DNA of 64,000 nucleotides from JBDWFY01 sp965275915 (GCA_965275915.1 CBDHYI010000003.1:186001-250000), one strand, 5' to 3'. Counted from the first letter of the stretch, positions 36,829-46,833 are shown. Notes: generated by a model from the letters alone, not told the origin. A program made the numbers and translations.

Positions 36829-38292
36829 CTAAGCGGGTTTCAGGCAATCAATCTCCATGGGCTCAACCGCTATCGCTGCCTGACGAGGCACCAGTGGCTG
36901 TTCTAGGCCCGAGTGATAGAAACGCCAACGGTTCTTACCTGCACGTTTTGCCTGATACATCGCAAGATCAGCGTTTTTCAGATAGGGCTCAATGTCCGTG
37001 CACCCAGCAGGAACCATGGCGATACCTATGCTCACTCCAATCTGGGCGGTACCGGTTTCAAGACAAAAGGGATCGCGGACAATATTGATAATACGTTCAG
37101 CGATTTGTCCTGCATCGGCTTCGTTGTGTAGCGACGACAACAGACAAACAAACTCATCCCCTCCAAACCGGGCAACAACATCACCGTATACCGACATGCC
37201 ATCCGGATCGCAACTGTCTGCGTCAGAAATTGGTACTCTGATCAGCTGATCAGTCGTGCGAATGAGATGCGAAATGCGCCTGGATACCATCCTCAAAATC
37301 TCATCACCGGCCTCATGGCCCATCGTATCATTAACGCGCTTGAATCCATCAAGATCAAGAAACATCAATGCAGACGGCGTGGTAGCTTCACAGTTGAGCC
37401 TGAAAAACTTCTGAGCCAGCGCAAACAGACACGAACGGTTCGGCAAACCCGTGGTTGAATCGAGATAGGCCATGAGCTGAATTTGCTCGGCTGCCTCAGC
37501 AACCTCTCGGGAAGCCTGTTCGGCTCTGTTGCGTTCCAGACGCAGACGCCTCAGCAATCTCTGGATGGTGATGTCAATCGGAAGAAATACGAACAAACCA
37601 GTAAGCACTATGGTTCCCAGCACCAACAGCAAGAAAAACTTAAGCCTGCTTCCTTGATGCTGAGCGTGTTCATGTAACAGCTCTCGCAATCGGTATGCAA
37701 TTTGAAGACTGTGCATATGAGTTTGCGTGTCGTAAATCTGACGAATGCGGCTTGCAATATTGTAAACCTGTTCCTTGGTGCGTAACCGTTCTACTTCACC
37801 GGCATTCAATATTCCGTCGTAGGCCGCCAAAGGCTGGTCCAAATGTTTGAATTCGTCGTTATTGAACAAAAATTGCCGCACATGCGTGCCTGCGTCGTCA
37901 TAAAGCCTTTGGAATAATGTGAACTCTTCGATCGATAGATTGGCGTAATACCCAAGTTCGGATCGGTCGGGCATAATCGAATAATCAAGCGTAGCGTTCT
38001 GGCCGAACTCACTTGAGCTATCCAATGCGGATCTATCGGGCAGTTTTTCAAATCCATAATCTCTGCGGTAGCGGGTCTCGATCTTGACAGCTGCATCAGC
38101 AAACTGATCAAGGCGTGTGAGAAATTCAACAAACTGGTCCGATAAATGACGAACTTGCTTCATTTCCTTATTTCGTGATGTTTGTTGGTGATAAAAATCC
38201 TGAACAACAAAAGCCAATGCGGACAGAGACACCACATATGCAGAACGCAGTGCCCAACAGTGCCAAAGGCGCCTGATATTTTTGAAAAACAT
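36829..38292 (-). CDS. Membrane-bound diguanylate cyclase (GGDEF)
   Basis: A 487-residue protein. An N-terminal membrane helix (SAYVVSLSALAFVVQDFYHQ) leads to a periplasmic helical sensor of about 200 residues, then a second membrane helix (FFLLLVLGTIVLTGLFVFLP), a coiled linker and a GGDEF domain from about residue 300. The catalytic loop is VVARFGGDEFVCLL, so it probably makes cyclic di-GMP. About 20 extra residues lie before the loop, and the usual RxxD inhibitory site at that spot reads VYGD, so product inhibition may be lost. ATG 38292 has a GGAGGG ribosome site. Confidence 0.88.
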   Translation of the reverse strand: MFFKNIRRLWHCWALRSAYVVSLSALAFVVQDFYHQQTSRNKEMKQVRHLSDQFVEFLTRLDQFADAAVKIETRYRRDYGFEKLPDRSALDSSSEFGQNATLDYSIMPDRSELGYYANLSIEEFTLFQRLYDDAGTHVRQFLFNNDEFKHLDQPLAAYDGILNAGEVERLRTKEQVYNIASRIRQIYDTQTHMHSLQIAYRLRELLHEHAQHQGSRLKFFLLLVLGTIVLTGLFVFLPIDITIQRLLRRLRLERNRAEQASREVAEAAEQIQLMAYLDSTTGLPNRSCLFALAQKFFRLNCEATTPSALMFLDLDGFKRVNDTMGHEAGDEILRMVSRRISHLIRTTDQLIRVPISDADSCDPDGMSVYGDVVARFGGDEFVCLLSSLHNEADAGQIAERIINIVRDPFCLETGTAQIGVSIGIAMVPAGCTDIEPYLKNADLAMYQAKRAGKNRWRFYHSGLEQPLVPRQAAIAVEPMEIDCLKPA

Positions 38293-38764
38293 AAAGCCCT
38301 CCGCGGGCCAAAGTTCCGATTTGGTGAATCTTTGGCCCAGAAATGCTGCGTGTGGGCAGGAGAATATGCCAAATTCGTAAACCAAACATATTGAAGCTAA
38401 GAAGCTATAATGGATAGTTAACACAATCATGAAAAATCTATGAAAGCAGCAACCTGCCGACATAGTCGCCGCCCGCCAGACCAAGAGGCAGCGTGGCAAC
38501 AATCTGAACTCGCTCACTTCCCGATTGAAGTCCGCTGACTGAAAGCATGTTACGAGCTGTCCCGTCTGCCTGGATAAATGTTACGCGCAAGTGGATCAAC
38601 AAGCATGTCATTGATTGACAGTCGCGAGTTGCCTCGACCTTGAGCTGACCAAAGGGTTGGTTGATCAAAACTTGGACCACAACCGATGTGCGCCAAATCC
38701 CGCACAACTCCAGAGCAAGATCGAGCCCTGCCACCAGATGCTCAGTGGTCTTCGCAATTCGAGA
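38293..38764. other. Intergenic region without a gene
   Basis: About 470 bases between the start of the diguanylate cyclase gene and the end of the LysR gene. Short open frames here have no recognisable features. The part next to 38292 should hold the cyclase promoter. Confidence 0.5.
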
Positions 38765-39682
38765 TCAAACAACCTGCGGCTGCTCAGAGCTCATCGCCAA
38801 ACGCATAAATTCCATGAAGCTCTTTACCGCTTCCGAATGGTCGCGACCACTGGACCATGCCAATCCGACATCCATTGTCGGGACCCTGTCACCAACTTCA
38901 CGCACATCGACCTGGCGGCCTTCCAGTGACCATGGTCTATAGACCATGTCTGATAGTATGGACACGCCCATGCCGTTTGCGACCATGCTGCGTACAGCCT
39001 CGACCGATGACGTTCTGAATATCGTATTAGGCTTGTAAGGTGTTTTACTCCAGTATCGTTGCGCCGTGTTGCTCGCTTCATCCACAGTCAGCATGATATA
39101 AGGCTCTCTGGAAATCTCCTGCAAAGTCACAACTTCTTTTGTCAGAAATCGGTGATTGGCGTTGATCCAAAGGCGCCTTCTCGACCCCATCAGTGCGGTG
39201 TGAGCGATTTCTTCATGGTTGATGATGTTCGATGTCAGCATCACGGAAATGTCAAACCCTTCTGCGATCAGACCTTCCTCGATGTTGGGTCGATCCGTTT
39301 CTGTCATGTGCACCGCGATATTGGGAAAGGAGCGTGTGAATTGCGCGAGTAATCTGGGTATGAAATACCCCGCGACCGTGTAGGTGACAGCGAGATTGAT
39401 ATTGCCGGAAACATCTTCCTTCACACGCTTCGGTATCCGGACTGCTTCGTCCACTGACTGAATGATATGCTTTGCATGATCCAGAAACCGGTTTCCCTCA
39501 TATGTGAGAGTTATGCCGGATTTGTGCCTCTCGAATAGCGTCGATCCCACAATCTCCTCTAATTGTTTGATCGCGGTAGTTACGACCGATTGGGACACAT
39601 TAAGGCTCTTGGCCGCTCTCGAAACTTGCCCTGCATTTGCAGCTGCAATGAAATAGCGGATTTGACGAAGTGATAGTTCCAT
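38765..39682 (-). CDS. LysR-family regulator, intact paralogue of the broken one
   Basis: A 305-residue LysR protein of the CbbR/Nac-like class with winged helix MELSLRQIRYFIAAANAGQV and NVSQSVVTTAIKQLEEIVGS, and an intact effector domain (SNIINHEEIAHTALMGSRRR, EPYIMLTVDEASNTAQRYWS). It closely resembles the pseudogene at 33800-34714 along its whole length, so one is a duplicate of the other. ATG 39682 is used because the frame start at 39694 is a TTG with no advantage. It may have taken over control of the transporter/pxp operon. Confidence 0.88.
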   Translation of the reverse strand: MELSLRQIRYFIAAANAGQVSRAAKSLNVSQSVVTTAIKQLEEIVGSTLFERHKSGITLTYEGNRFLDHAKHIIQSVDEAVRIPKRVKEDVSGNINLAVTYTVAGYFIPRLLAQFTRSFPNIAVHMTETDRPNIEEGLIAEGFDISVMLTSNIINHEEIAHTALMGSRRRLWINANHRFLTKEVVTLQEISREPYIMLTVDEASNTAQRYWSKTPYKPNTIFRTSSVEAVRSMVANGMGVSILSDMVYRPWSLEGRQVDVREVGDRVPTMDVGLAWSSGRDHSEAVKSFMEFMRLAMSSEQPQVV

Positions 39683-40649
39683 CTGTATTTCCAATAAATA
39701 ACTTCTGAATATGGGATGGCGCTAGCTGTGCCAACTGCACGATCAAGGCATCGCATGTGCGGTATATCTTCACTGTTTAGCTAGCCAAAGTGTGACCTAT
39801 TTTGTGGATTCGGAACTCTTTGGAAGCGTGTTCACGGCGCAATTCCTACAATAATATTGTAATTTACTATAATAATAAAGAGAAATTCGTATTTTCCAAT
39901 CTAACCTCTCGAAGCTGAGCTGGAAACGGCTCCGCAGTGCCGAACCTTGTGGTTTCAGCATTACGCTCAACTCAGAATGAAAGGCCCTGTCGCATCATAG
40001 CTGCCGAAACGGCCAAAGATTAGAACGAAGGATGAACATGTTGTTTAGGCGGCCATGTTCCCAAAATCGATGCGGTTTTTCATATCGAGATCAAACGAAC
40101 CGTACGGATTGACGTGGCTGTAGATCAAAGGGGTCAATCCGAAAGGGTCCGCATCCGTCATCTTCCTGGACCAATCCGGCTCGCAACAAATGCAGCGATA
40201 TTGCCGCTGCTTCCTGATCCTCGATCCTGTTTGTCGCGATCTCACCACCTTTGCCAAAGTGGGAAAACACACGTGCCTTGGCGCACAGTGGCGAGGCCCT
40301 TGTTTGGTCCGCCGTCCAGAAGTTCGACAGCGGTACGAGCGAGATGGGCCGATCAGCCCGCGACCTTCCTGGCCAAGTGTGAGCATTCGATGTAGACCGC
40401 GACATCGTGTATACGTCCAGTCTTGGCCGTCTTTCGACGCTGGGGCGATAGGACGGTTCAGAATCCTTCAATTCCAGCGCACAGCAGGCGCTGCATGTTC
40501 TTGTTCGAGCGCATCTCGATGCAGGTTGCCGTTGTTCTCCCATTCTGAAGGGCTAGCCCGGATCTCTCAAAGCGGGGGGTGCATCGGCCCCAAGAATCTG
40601 AGAATATTCTTTTGCAACAAAGAGTTATCAGGTTCAAGGACGGGGTCCG
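39683..40649. other. Promoter region plus degraded mobile DNA
   Basis: The first ~250 bases are AT-rich and contain TACAATAATATTGTA at 39847-39861, a perfect palindrome with the same half-sites seen at 33573-33585. From about 40040 to 40440, minus-strand fragments in several frames end in LIYSHVNPYGSFDLDMKNRI and look like a decayed transposase C-terminus, perhaps Tn3-like. This is weak. No intact gene. Confidence 0.45.
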
Positions 40650-42030
40650 ATGCAAACACACTGTATCTCCGAACAGCTCGAATTTGAAGGCTTTGACGGG
40701 CGCAAAGTTGTTGCCGGTTTTGATGGCGGAGCGATCACCTGCGACGCCGGGGCATTGCTGCTGCGCGAAACCGACAAAGCCATCGGGCTGTTCGAAAGGA
40801 TGGCGGCTTGCTTTGTCGACCGGCGCAATCGCAATTGCACGATTCACAGTGTACGGACCCTGGTCGCTCAACGTATTGCGGCGATCGCTTTGGGCTATGA
40901 GGACATCGACGATCACGATACGCTTCGTCATGACCCGGTGTTGACCCTGTTGTCGGAACGCCTGACGCCGAAGCGGTCGGACTGTGCTGCCCTTGCCGGC
41001 AAGTCGACGCTGAACCGGCTGGAGCACGCACCGGTCGACGGGTCGACGCGCTATCACAAGATCGGCCATGACGGCGGTGCCATTGAAAGGCTGTTGGTGG
41101 ATTTGTTCTTGGAAGCCCATGACAAACCGCCCGGTGAGATCGTCCTTGATCTGGATGCCACGGATGATCCGCTGCACGGCCGGCAGGAGAGGCGGTTCTT
41201 CCATGGCTATTACAAGTGCTATTGCTACCTGCCGCTCTACATCTTCTGCGGTCGGCACCTGCTGGCGGCCAAATTGCGGCGCTCCAACATCGATGTCAGC
41301 AAGGGATCGATCGAAGTGGTCGAGCGGATCGTGGCGCAGGTCCGCAAGTCCTGGCCTAAGGTACGCATCACACTGCGGGCCGATTCCGGCTTTGCCCGCG
41401 ACAATCTGATAGACTGGTGCGAGGTTAACAAGGTTGCCTATGTCTTCGGACTGGCCCGCAACAAGCGTCTGGAAAAGAAAATCACGCCGGCCCTTGAGGA
41501 AGCCCGTCTTGCCTGCCGCAAGAGCGGTGAGCCGACCCGTGTGTTCCGTGATTTCCTGTGGTCGACCAAGGACAGTTGGAAAAGGCGAAGGCGTCATCGG
41601 CAAAGCCGAGTGGACGCTCAAGGGACAAAACCCGCGCTTCATCGTGACCTCGCTGGGGCCGAAGGACGGAGAGGCGAAGGATCTATACCAAAACCTGTAC
41701 TGCGCTCGCGGCGACATGGAAAACCGCATCAAGGAGTGCCAGCTCGATCTCTATGCCGACCGCACCAGCGCCCACACCATGCGAGCCAACCAGCTGCGGC
41801 TTTGGTTCGCGTCATTTGCCTATGTCTTGATCTGCGCTCTTCGAAGGATCGGCCTGGCACACACGACCCTTGCCGAGGCAACCTGTGGGACGATCCGGCT
41901 GAAGCTCCTCAAGATTGGCGCCCAGATCCGCATCTCGGTCCGGCGCTTCAAAGTCGCCATGGCTTCGGCTTGCCCAAACGCCCAGGAGTTCACTCTGGCC
42001 CATGCCCGAATATGCGCTGCGGCCCGATGA
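40650..42030 (+). pseudogene. IS1380-family transposase, frameshifted
   Basis: The frame from ATG 40650 shows the IS1380 N-terminus (VVAGFDGGAITCDAGALLLR), the first catalytic region PGEIVLDLDATDDPLHGRQE and RITLRADSGFARDNLIDWCE. It holds until about 41575 (DSWKRRR). The rest of the protein is in a second frame: VIGKAEWTLKGQNPRFIVTS, then the Glu region YCARGDMENRIKECQLDLYA and the C-terminus. A loss of two bases in the GGCGAAGGCG stretch explains the shift. The gene would otherwise be complete at about 455 residues. Confidence 0.87.
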
Positions 42031-42199
42031 GCCGCAGGACATAAGCACTTCCCGACAACAAAACAGGATACATCGCTGCAAAACCAACCGCCGCCGCGGC
42101 GGCGACGGATGCCTATGCCCGCGAAAACCTGTAGCAAATCCAACCGGTATCAAGGCCGATTACAATCTCAAAAACTCGCGCTGTGAGAAATGCGGGCTA

Positions 42200-43246
42200 A
42201 AGCGTATCTGATTTAGGTTGGCAGATATCCAGCGGCTTTGAAGTAGTTTGCGCATTCGTCGGGCTTGATGGTTGTTATGAGCTTGCCGATGCGCTTCCAG
42301 GCATCTTCGATGGTCCGTTCCTGGGCCATTCGCATCCAGTGTTTGATCTTTGAGAAGGTTTGCTCGATCGGGTTCAGGTTGGGTGAGTACTTGGGCAGGA
42401 AGAAGAGCTTTGCTCCGGCCGACTTTATGGCCGTTCGCACGGCCTTTGACTTGTGGCTGCCAAGGTTGTCCATGATGACGATGTCGCCGGGCTTGAGGGT
42501 CGGCAGCAACAGCTGATCGACATAGGCCCGGAAGCATTCGCCGTTGATCGGACCGTCAAAGACACATGGGACGGTGAGCCTGTCATATCGTAGGGCCGCC
42601 AGGAACGTCATGGTGCGCCAGCGTCCGTGCGGTGCGTAGCCGGTCAGCCGCTTTCCCTTTGGTCCCCAGCCGCGCAGCGGTGCCATGTCGGTCCGGATCC
42701 AGGTTTCGTCGATGAGCACCAGACGCTTTGCATCGATCCGGCCCTGCCAAGCCTTCCAGCGCTTGCGTCGCCAGGCAACGTCGCGACGCGAGCGCTCATC
42801 GGCCACCAGGCTTTTTTTGAAGCTCAGGCCCTTCCGGCGCAGAAAGCGCCACACCGTGTCCTGGCACACGACGACACCGCGCGCCGCAAGTTCCTTCTGC
42901 AATTGTCCGGTCGTCATATGGGACACCTGCTTCAGCCGCTCGATGATGAAGTCGCAATGCGGCTCCAGAAGAACCGGACGGTGGCCGCCCATCTTGCCGG
43001 GCGCGAAGCTGCCTGTCTGGCGATATTGCCGGGACCAGCGCACCACGCTCGAGGGCGCAACACCAAAACGGGCCGCAACAGCCCGTACCGACGCGCCCGC
43101 CATGACAGCCGCGACAACACGTTCTCGTAAATCAAGGGAATAAGCTCGGGTCATGCATGCTGGCCTCCGCTTCCAGCATGCATCTTGAATCATAATTCAA
43201 CCAGAAAAGGAATCCCTCGCCGATTCGGTCAAAGGCAGAGACGCTT
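42200..43246 (-). mobile_element. IS630-family element, intact, inserted at TA
   Basis: A 1047-bp element between duplicated TA dinucleotides (42198-42199 and 43247-43248), as expected for IS630/Tc1. The ends share AAGCGTATCTG (left) and AAGCGTCTCTG (right, complemented). It contains one intact transposase and lies about 170 bases after the IS1380 pseudogene. Confidence 0.88.
42213..43154 (-). CDS. IS630-family transposase
   Basis: A 313-residue single-frame transposase. The N-terminal HTH region is MTRAYSLDLRERVVAAVMAG and VRAVAARFGVAPSSVVRWSR. The DDE core has RLVLIDETWIRTDMAP, KPGDIVIMDNLGSHKSKAVR and PKYSPNLNPIEQTFSKIKHW. ATG 43154 matches the family start. An ATG at 43193 would add 13 residues. 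It appears functional, unlike the IS630 fragment at 14601. Confidence 0.92.
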   Translation of the reverse strand: MTRAYSLDLRERVVAAVMAGASVRAVAARFGVAPSSVVRWSRQYRQTGSFAPGKMGGHRPVLLEPHCDFIIERLKQVSHMTTGQLQKELAARGVVVCQDTVWRFLRRKGLSFKKSLVADERSRRDVAWRRKRWKAWQGRIDAKRLVLIDETWIRTDMAPLRGWGPKGKRLTGYAPHGRWRTMTFLAALRYDRLTVPCVFDGPINGECFRAYVDQLLLPTLKPGDIVIMDNLGSHKSKAVRTAIKSAGAKLFFLPKYSPNLNPIEQTFSKIKHWMRMAQERTIEDAWKRIGKLITTIKPDECANYFKAAGYLPT

Positions 43247-43437
43247 TAGCGGGCTAGATTCATTGTGTCGAGAAAACATAAAACGCTCATGAGACGTACT
43301 ATCCTACCCCTACCAGAGCAGACCCCATCCTGGCGTTAAAAACGCTCCCGCAGGAAGACCAGCATAGCGGCGCTGCGAGCCAGCGGGGCCGGCACCGAGA
43401 GCGTCGCCAATAGGGCCGCCTTTATGGCCGTCTTCGC

Positions 43438-44178
43438 TTAGCCTGACGGACCCGGATCTGGTTCGATAGTGAGTCCTCGTTTAAAAACTTCATCGTAGTA
43501 ATCGCACATGGCGTAGATCCCCGAGCCCCGCCTTTTGCTAAGCCATTGGGCTGCCAGAAGTGCGTTTTCGGCGACCGTTTCTAGTGAATGGTTCCGATGT
43601 TTCAGTTCTATGGATTCCTGTCCCACCGTCACGACAACGGTGTGTTCTGACACCGGTATTCCATACCTTTCCGATATCACGGTGACAGGCTCTGACGAGC
43701 CTTTCTCAATGAGAGCGGACAGGCTCCTTGCGCTCGCACTCGGCGCGTCCTTTTTTTGTATCGTATGCCGGTCAATCACAGCGACTTCAGTATTGGCACA
43801 CGCCGGTAGGATAGTGCTCAACACCTCTGTCAGTCGCCTTTGGATTTCATAGCCCAGCGACAGGTTCGTGGCTCTGAGAATGCGAAGATGTTGTGCTGCT
43901 GCCGCAAGTGCGGCCTCATCATCTGGCGTCAATCCGGAAGAACATACTAGCATATCAGAAGAATGATTCGTACAAAGCTCAATTGCGTGGCGGATGTCGC
44001 AAGGAAACGACGTAACAATAAACACGTCAGGCGAAGCCAGAATTCTGCTGTGGTCCTTACCAACAAATGCGACAGCGTCGCATCCGGACCCGGTGGCGAT
44101 TGCCATAATGTGTCGACCCAGTTTACCGGTATAGCCAATTATGCCGACTTTGGTGGGCTGCGGGTCATTCGACAACAA
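43438..44178 (-). CDS. DapB-like NAD(P)H-dependent reductase
   Basis: A 246-residue relative of dihydrodipicolinate reductase. The N-terminal Rossmann motif is VGIIGYTGKLGRHIMAIATG. The middle has DVFIVTSFPCDIRHAIELCT, and the C-terminal domain contains EVAVIDRHTIQKKDAPSASA, the DapB active-site HHxxKxDxPSGT motif in altered form. It is the last gene of an 11-gene operon and overlaps the preceding gene by 14 bases, so it is more likely a pathway enzyme reducing a cyclic imine or dehydro-amino acid than lysine synthesis. Substrate unknown. Confidence 0.8.
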   Translation of the reverse strand: MLSNDPQPTKVGIIGYTGKLGRHIMAIATGSGCDAVAFVGKDHSRILASPDVFIVTSFPCDIRHAIELCTNHSSDMLVCSSGLTPDDEAALAAAAQHLRILRATNLSLGYEIQRRLTEVLSTILPACANTEVAVIDRHTIQKKDAPSASARSLSALIEKGSSEPVTVISERYGIPVSEHTVVVTVGQESIELKHRNHSLETVAENALLAAQWLSKRRGSGIYAMCDYYDEVFKRGLTIEPDPGPSG

Positions 44179-44806
44179 CAGTTGGTCTCATTTGCTTTGG
44201 GGCCTGATTGTCCGCCGTGCAGAACATCATGCCGGTATTGGTGATCAGCGTTAGTTGTGGATGGGGGCTGACAATGCAGGCCAAGAGAGGACCGATCTTA
44301 GGATGGAACCGATAGAAATCGTGGGCCTTGTCCTCAATGGACACATTCACCGCTCTTGGTGCGAGCCGGAGCGAGAGTTGTTTATCTCGTGCGAGGCACT
44401 TGAAGTTCAACAAGGTCATTTCCAGTGACTTCAACACCGCTTCGATCAGCGTCCAGCAAACGATGCGATCGATCCGATTTTCAGTTGCGATTGCTTCTGC
44501 CCATCGCGGAATGGCCCTGGGAAACCGCGTTGTGTCTTCGATGTCGCAACCAATTCTCCCGTTGCCAAGGGCCACCATATATCCACCGGACGTATGGCTT
44601 GCAGACAAGGAGTAGCACCGTCTGGTTTGAACACCGATTACCTGCCGCGGGATTCCGGCGTGATCATGTTTAACAATGAAATCGACATCTTGCCCAGGAA
44701 ACCGGTTTAGGGCTTCCGACAACGGATTGCGCGCCTCGTCGCCTGCAAGCAGGATGCACGTGGCTGGCTCGCTGAGCGCCCTTGGATCATTCGAGATCGG
44801 GCACAC
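44165..44806 (-). CDS. 4'-phosphopantetheinyl transferase homologue
   Basis: A 213-residue Sfp-type protein. It has the family's SLSASHTSGGYMVALGNGRI and GCDIEDTTRFPRAIPRWAEA, where Asp and Glu bind metal, and CWTLIEAVLKSLE in the place of the WxxKEA motif, with the Lys replaced by Ile. It would attach phosphopantetheine to the operon's carrier protein (48103-48363). The family's Lys is a catalytic contact, so activity may be weak or the role different. GTG 44806 is chosen for an AGGAAAGG ribosome site. The frame continues upstream to 44848 inside the transporter gene. Confidence 0.75.
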   Translation of the reverse strand: MCPISNDPRALSEPATCILLAGDEARNPLSEALNRFPGQDVDFIVKHDHAGIPRQVIGVQTRRCYSLSASHTSGGYMVALGNGRIGCDIEDTTRFPRAIPRWAEAIATENRIDRIVCWTLIEAVLKSLEMTLLNFKCLARDKQLSLRLAPRAVNVSIEDKAHDFYRFHPKIGPLLACIVSPHPQLTLITNTGMMFCTADNQAPKQMRPTVVVE

Positions 44807-45701
44807 GAACCAATCCTTTCCTGAGCCAGGAAAGCGCAGCTTTTTCAAACTGAATGTAGAAGCTTGATACCATTATGATAATGGCCCCAAGAACAACCAT
44901 CGGGGAGATTATTCCGTTCAGAAACAGCACCGACAATATCGTGGAGAAGATGAAGCGGACATAGTCCAGTGAGGTTGCTACCGTGGCCTCGGTGAGTTGA
45001 TACCCCTTGACCATGCACAATTGGGCTAGCGCTCCAAGAATGCCGAGCCCAATGAGCGCGGGCGCCGAACTCCATTCAACCGGCTGCCAAACCATGATCG
45101 CGAACGGCAAAATGATAATCGCGGACAGCAATTCATTGTAGATAGTAATGACGAAAACACTGTCGCTACTGGTGAGTTTCTTCACCTGCACCGACACGAC
45201 AGCAATTAGAAACGCGGCCATCATTCCGACAAACGCCGGCGTCAGGTCGACCACGGTCGGCCCAAGTGCAATGGCGATACCACCAAAACCGACACAAACC
45301 GCAACGCACCGCCCGAGGGAGGATTTTTCCGCCAAAAGAAAATAGGCGAGCGGTACGACAAAGAGCGGCCGCATGAAGCTGATAGCAGTCGCGGTGTCAA
45401 TCGGCAGCTTGGCAAAGGAATAGAAGGCGCAAAGCAGTGCCCCGGATCCGATCGCGGATCGAAATAGAATCGTTTTCGGGTTTTTTGGCCATAGGTTCGC
45501 TAGTCCGTGTTTAGGCACGTACATCAGCAAGATTGTGAAACCGACAACAGCGCGAAAGAAAACAAGCTGCGCGGTTCCGAAATTTGCTCCCTCGATTTTG
45601 ATAAGCATTGCCATCAGGCTAAACGCCAGTGCGCCGCAAAGAACATATAGCGCCCCAAACAGGCGTGTCCGGCTTGACGTGGATTGCGCGGAAGTCGCCA
45701 T
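44787..45701 (-). CDS. EamA/DMT-family transporter
   Basis: A 304-residue inner-membrane protein with ten predicted hydrophobic helices in two EamA repeats (LYVLCGALAFSLMAMLIKIE at the start of the first, APALIGLGILGALAQLCMVK in the second). The family exports amino acids, metabolites and drugs. Its place inside the biosynthetic operon, overlapping the transferase gene, suggests that it exports the pathway product. It could also import a precursor. Confidence 0.88.
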   Translation of the reverse strand: MATSAQSTSSRTRLFGALYVLCGALAFSLMAMLIKIEGANFGTAQLVFFRAVVGFTILLMYVPKHGLANLWPKNPKTILFRSAIGSGALLCAFYSFAKLPIDTATAISFMRPLFVVPLAYFLLAEKSSLGRCVAVCVGFGGIAIALGPTVVDLTPAFVGMMAAFLIAVVSVQVKKLTSSDSVFVITIYNELLSAIIILPFAIMVWQPVEWSSAPALIGLGILGALAQLCMVKGYQLTEATVATSLDYVRFIFSTILSVLFLNGIISPMVVLGAIIIMVSSFYIQFEKAALSWLRKGLVRVPDLE

Positions 45702-45702
45702 G

Positions 45703-46833
45703 TCATGCCACCTCTAATACGTTTGTTTCATTCGTGACGGCCAGGCTTGCCGCACGTAAGGCGCTCTCATGGTTTCCCGTCCGTTTTAGCTCCAGTTCAA
45801 ATGCTGCCAGTTGCCGCTGCGAGCTGGTGCCCTCGTCTGCAAGGGCCAGACAGTACTCCAGATCCTGGCGGCAGTTCAGTTCTTCCGAAATCGGGAGAAG
45901 ACGCCGGACAATCTCATGAAGATAGGATTTTAGCGGCCGGGAGCGGTCTTGGATGTCGACCATCAAGGCGTCAATTCCATGCTTCTCCACAATGTATTTG
46001 TTTTGCTCAATGGTGCGGAAAAGCAAGCCGTCAAGCTCGGCCAGCAGGCCCTCTGTCTTTTGGAAATTAACGAAAAGGCAGGCCGCCAGGGCGATGATCG
46101 CCCGGGTATCGGACAACTGCGGCGGCATGTCCGCTATTCGGATTTCAAGGGTCGGGTGCTTTCCGCTGGGTCGGATATCCCACCAGACTTTCGTCCCGGC
46201 ATCGACGACGCCGACGGCTTCCAACTGGTGGATGTACTGTTGAAACTCTTGAAACCGGGAAAAATGCGGCGGCAAGCCGGAGCGGGGAAGTTCCATTTGC
46301 GCCCGGGTGCGGTAGGAGTGAAATCCTGTGTTTTCACGCTCCCAGAAGGGCGACGAACCGCTTAGAGCGAGGAGGAACGGCAAGTAGGGTGTCAACTGGC
46401 GCATGAGACCGAGCCGATCAGTGTCAGTCGCCACACCGAAATGTATGTGGAGACCGCAATATAGGGTCCGGCGCACCGCAATCCCCAGTTCGTGCCGTAG
46501 GGCCTGATATCGCTCCAATTGGCACATTTGCTGCGTTTTCCAGTCGCCTTGCGGATGCGACCCGACCGGACATATGGACAACCCGATTTCGCTTGCAGCT
46601 AAGGAAATGGCCCGCCGGTCCGCGGCAACCTGGGCCAAAGCGTCTGAGACACTTCTGGTGACAGCGGTACGCGTTTCCACCATGCAGGTCAGGAATTCCG
46701 TCGAGAACCGCTCGCCCAACCTGTCTTCAAACAGAGCCAAATCGCGCTTGCCGTCGTACCCCTTCAGGAGACCGGTGCACGGGTCGGTCAGGAAATACTC
46801 CTGCTCCACACCAATCGACAAACCATCGCTCAT
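45703..46833 (-). CDS. YbdK-type carboxylate-amine ligase (GCS2 family)
   Basis: A 376-residue glutamate-cysteine ligase 2 family protein. It has the ATP/metal site GLSIGVEQEYFLTDPCTG near the N-terminus, SPVGSHPQ-like CPVGSHPQGDWKTQ, the CGLHIHFGVATD His motif and LEIRIADMPPQLSD. Family members join a carboxylate (often glutamate) to an amine with ATP. In several natural-product pathways they make amide bonds without an NRPS. Here it is a candidate for the amide-forming step, with Glu or Cys as possible substrates. It overlaps the next gene upstream by one base. Confidence 0.85.
   Translation of the reverse strand: MSDGLSIGVEQEYFLTDPCTGLLKGYDGKRDLALFEDRLGERFSTEFLTCMVETRTAVTRSVSDALAQVAADRRAISLAASEIGLSICPVGSHPQGDWKTQQMCQLERYQALRHELGIAVRRTLYCGLHIHFGVATDTDRLGLMRQLTPYLPFLLALSGSSPFWERENTGFHSYRTRAQMELPRSGLPPHFSRFQEFQQYIHQLEAVGVVDAGTKVWWDIRPSGKHPTLEIRIADMPPQLSDTRAIIALAACLFVNFQKTEGLLAELDGLLFRTIEQNKYIVEKHGIDALMVDIQDRSRPLKSYLHEIVRRLLPISEELNCRQDLEYCLALADEGTSSQRQLAAFELELKRTGNHESALRAASLAVTNETNVLEVA

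Noticed and set aside
40045..40543. Possible Tn3-family transposase remnant.
   Set aside because: Only the C-terminal stretch ending LDMKNRIDF looks suggestive and the frame is broken repeatedly. Not strong enough to annotate as a gene.
43247..43437. A further transposase tail or terminator between IS630 and the biosynthetic operon.
   Set aside because: A short GGCGTT/AACGC stem and an open stretch exist but there is no T-run and no recognisable family sequence.
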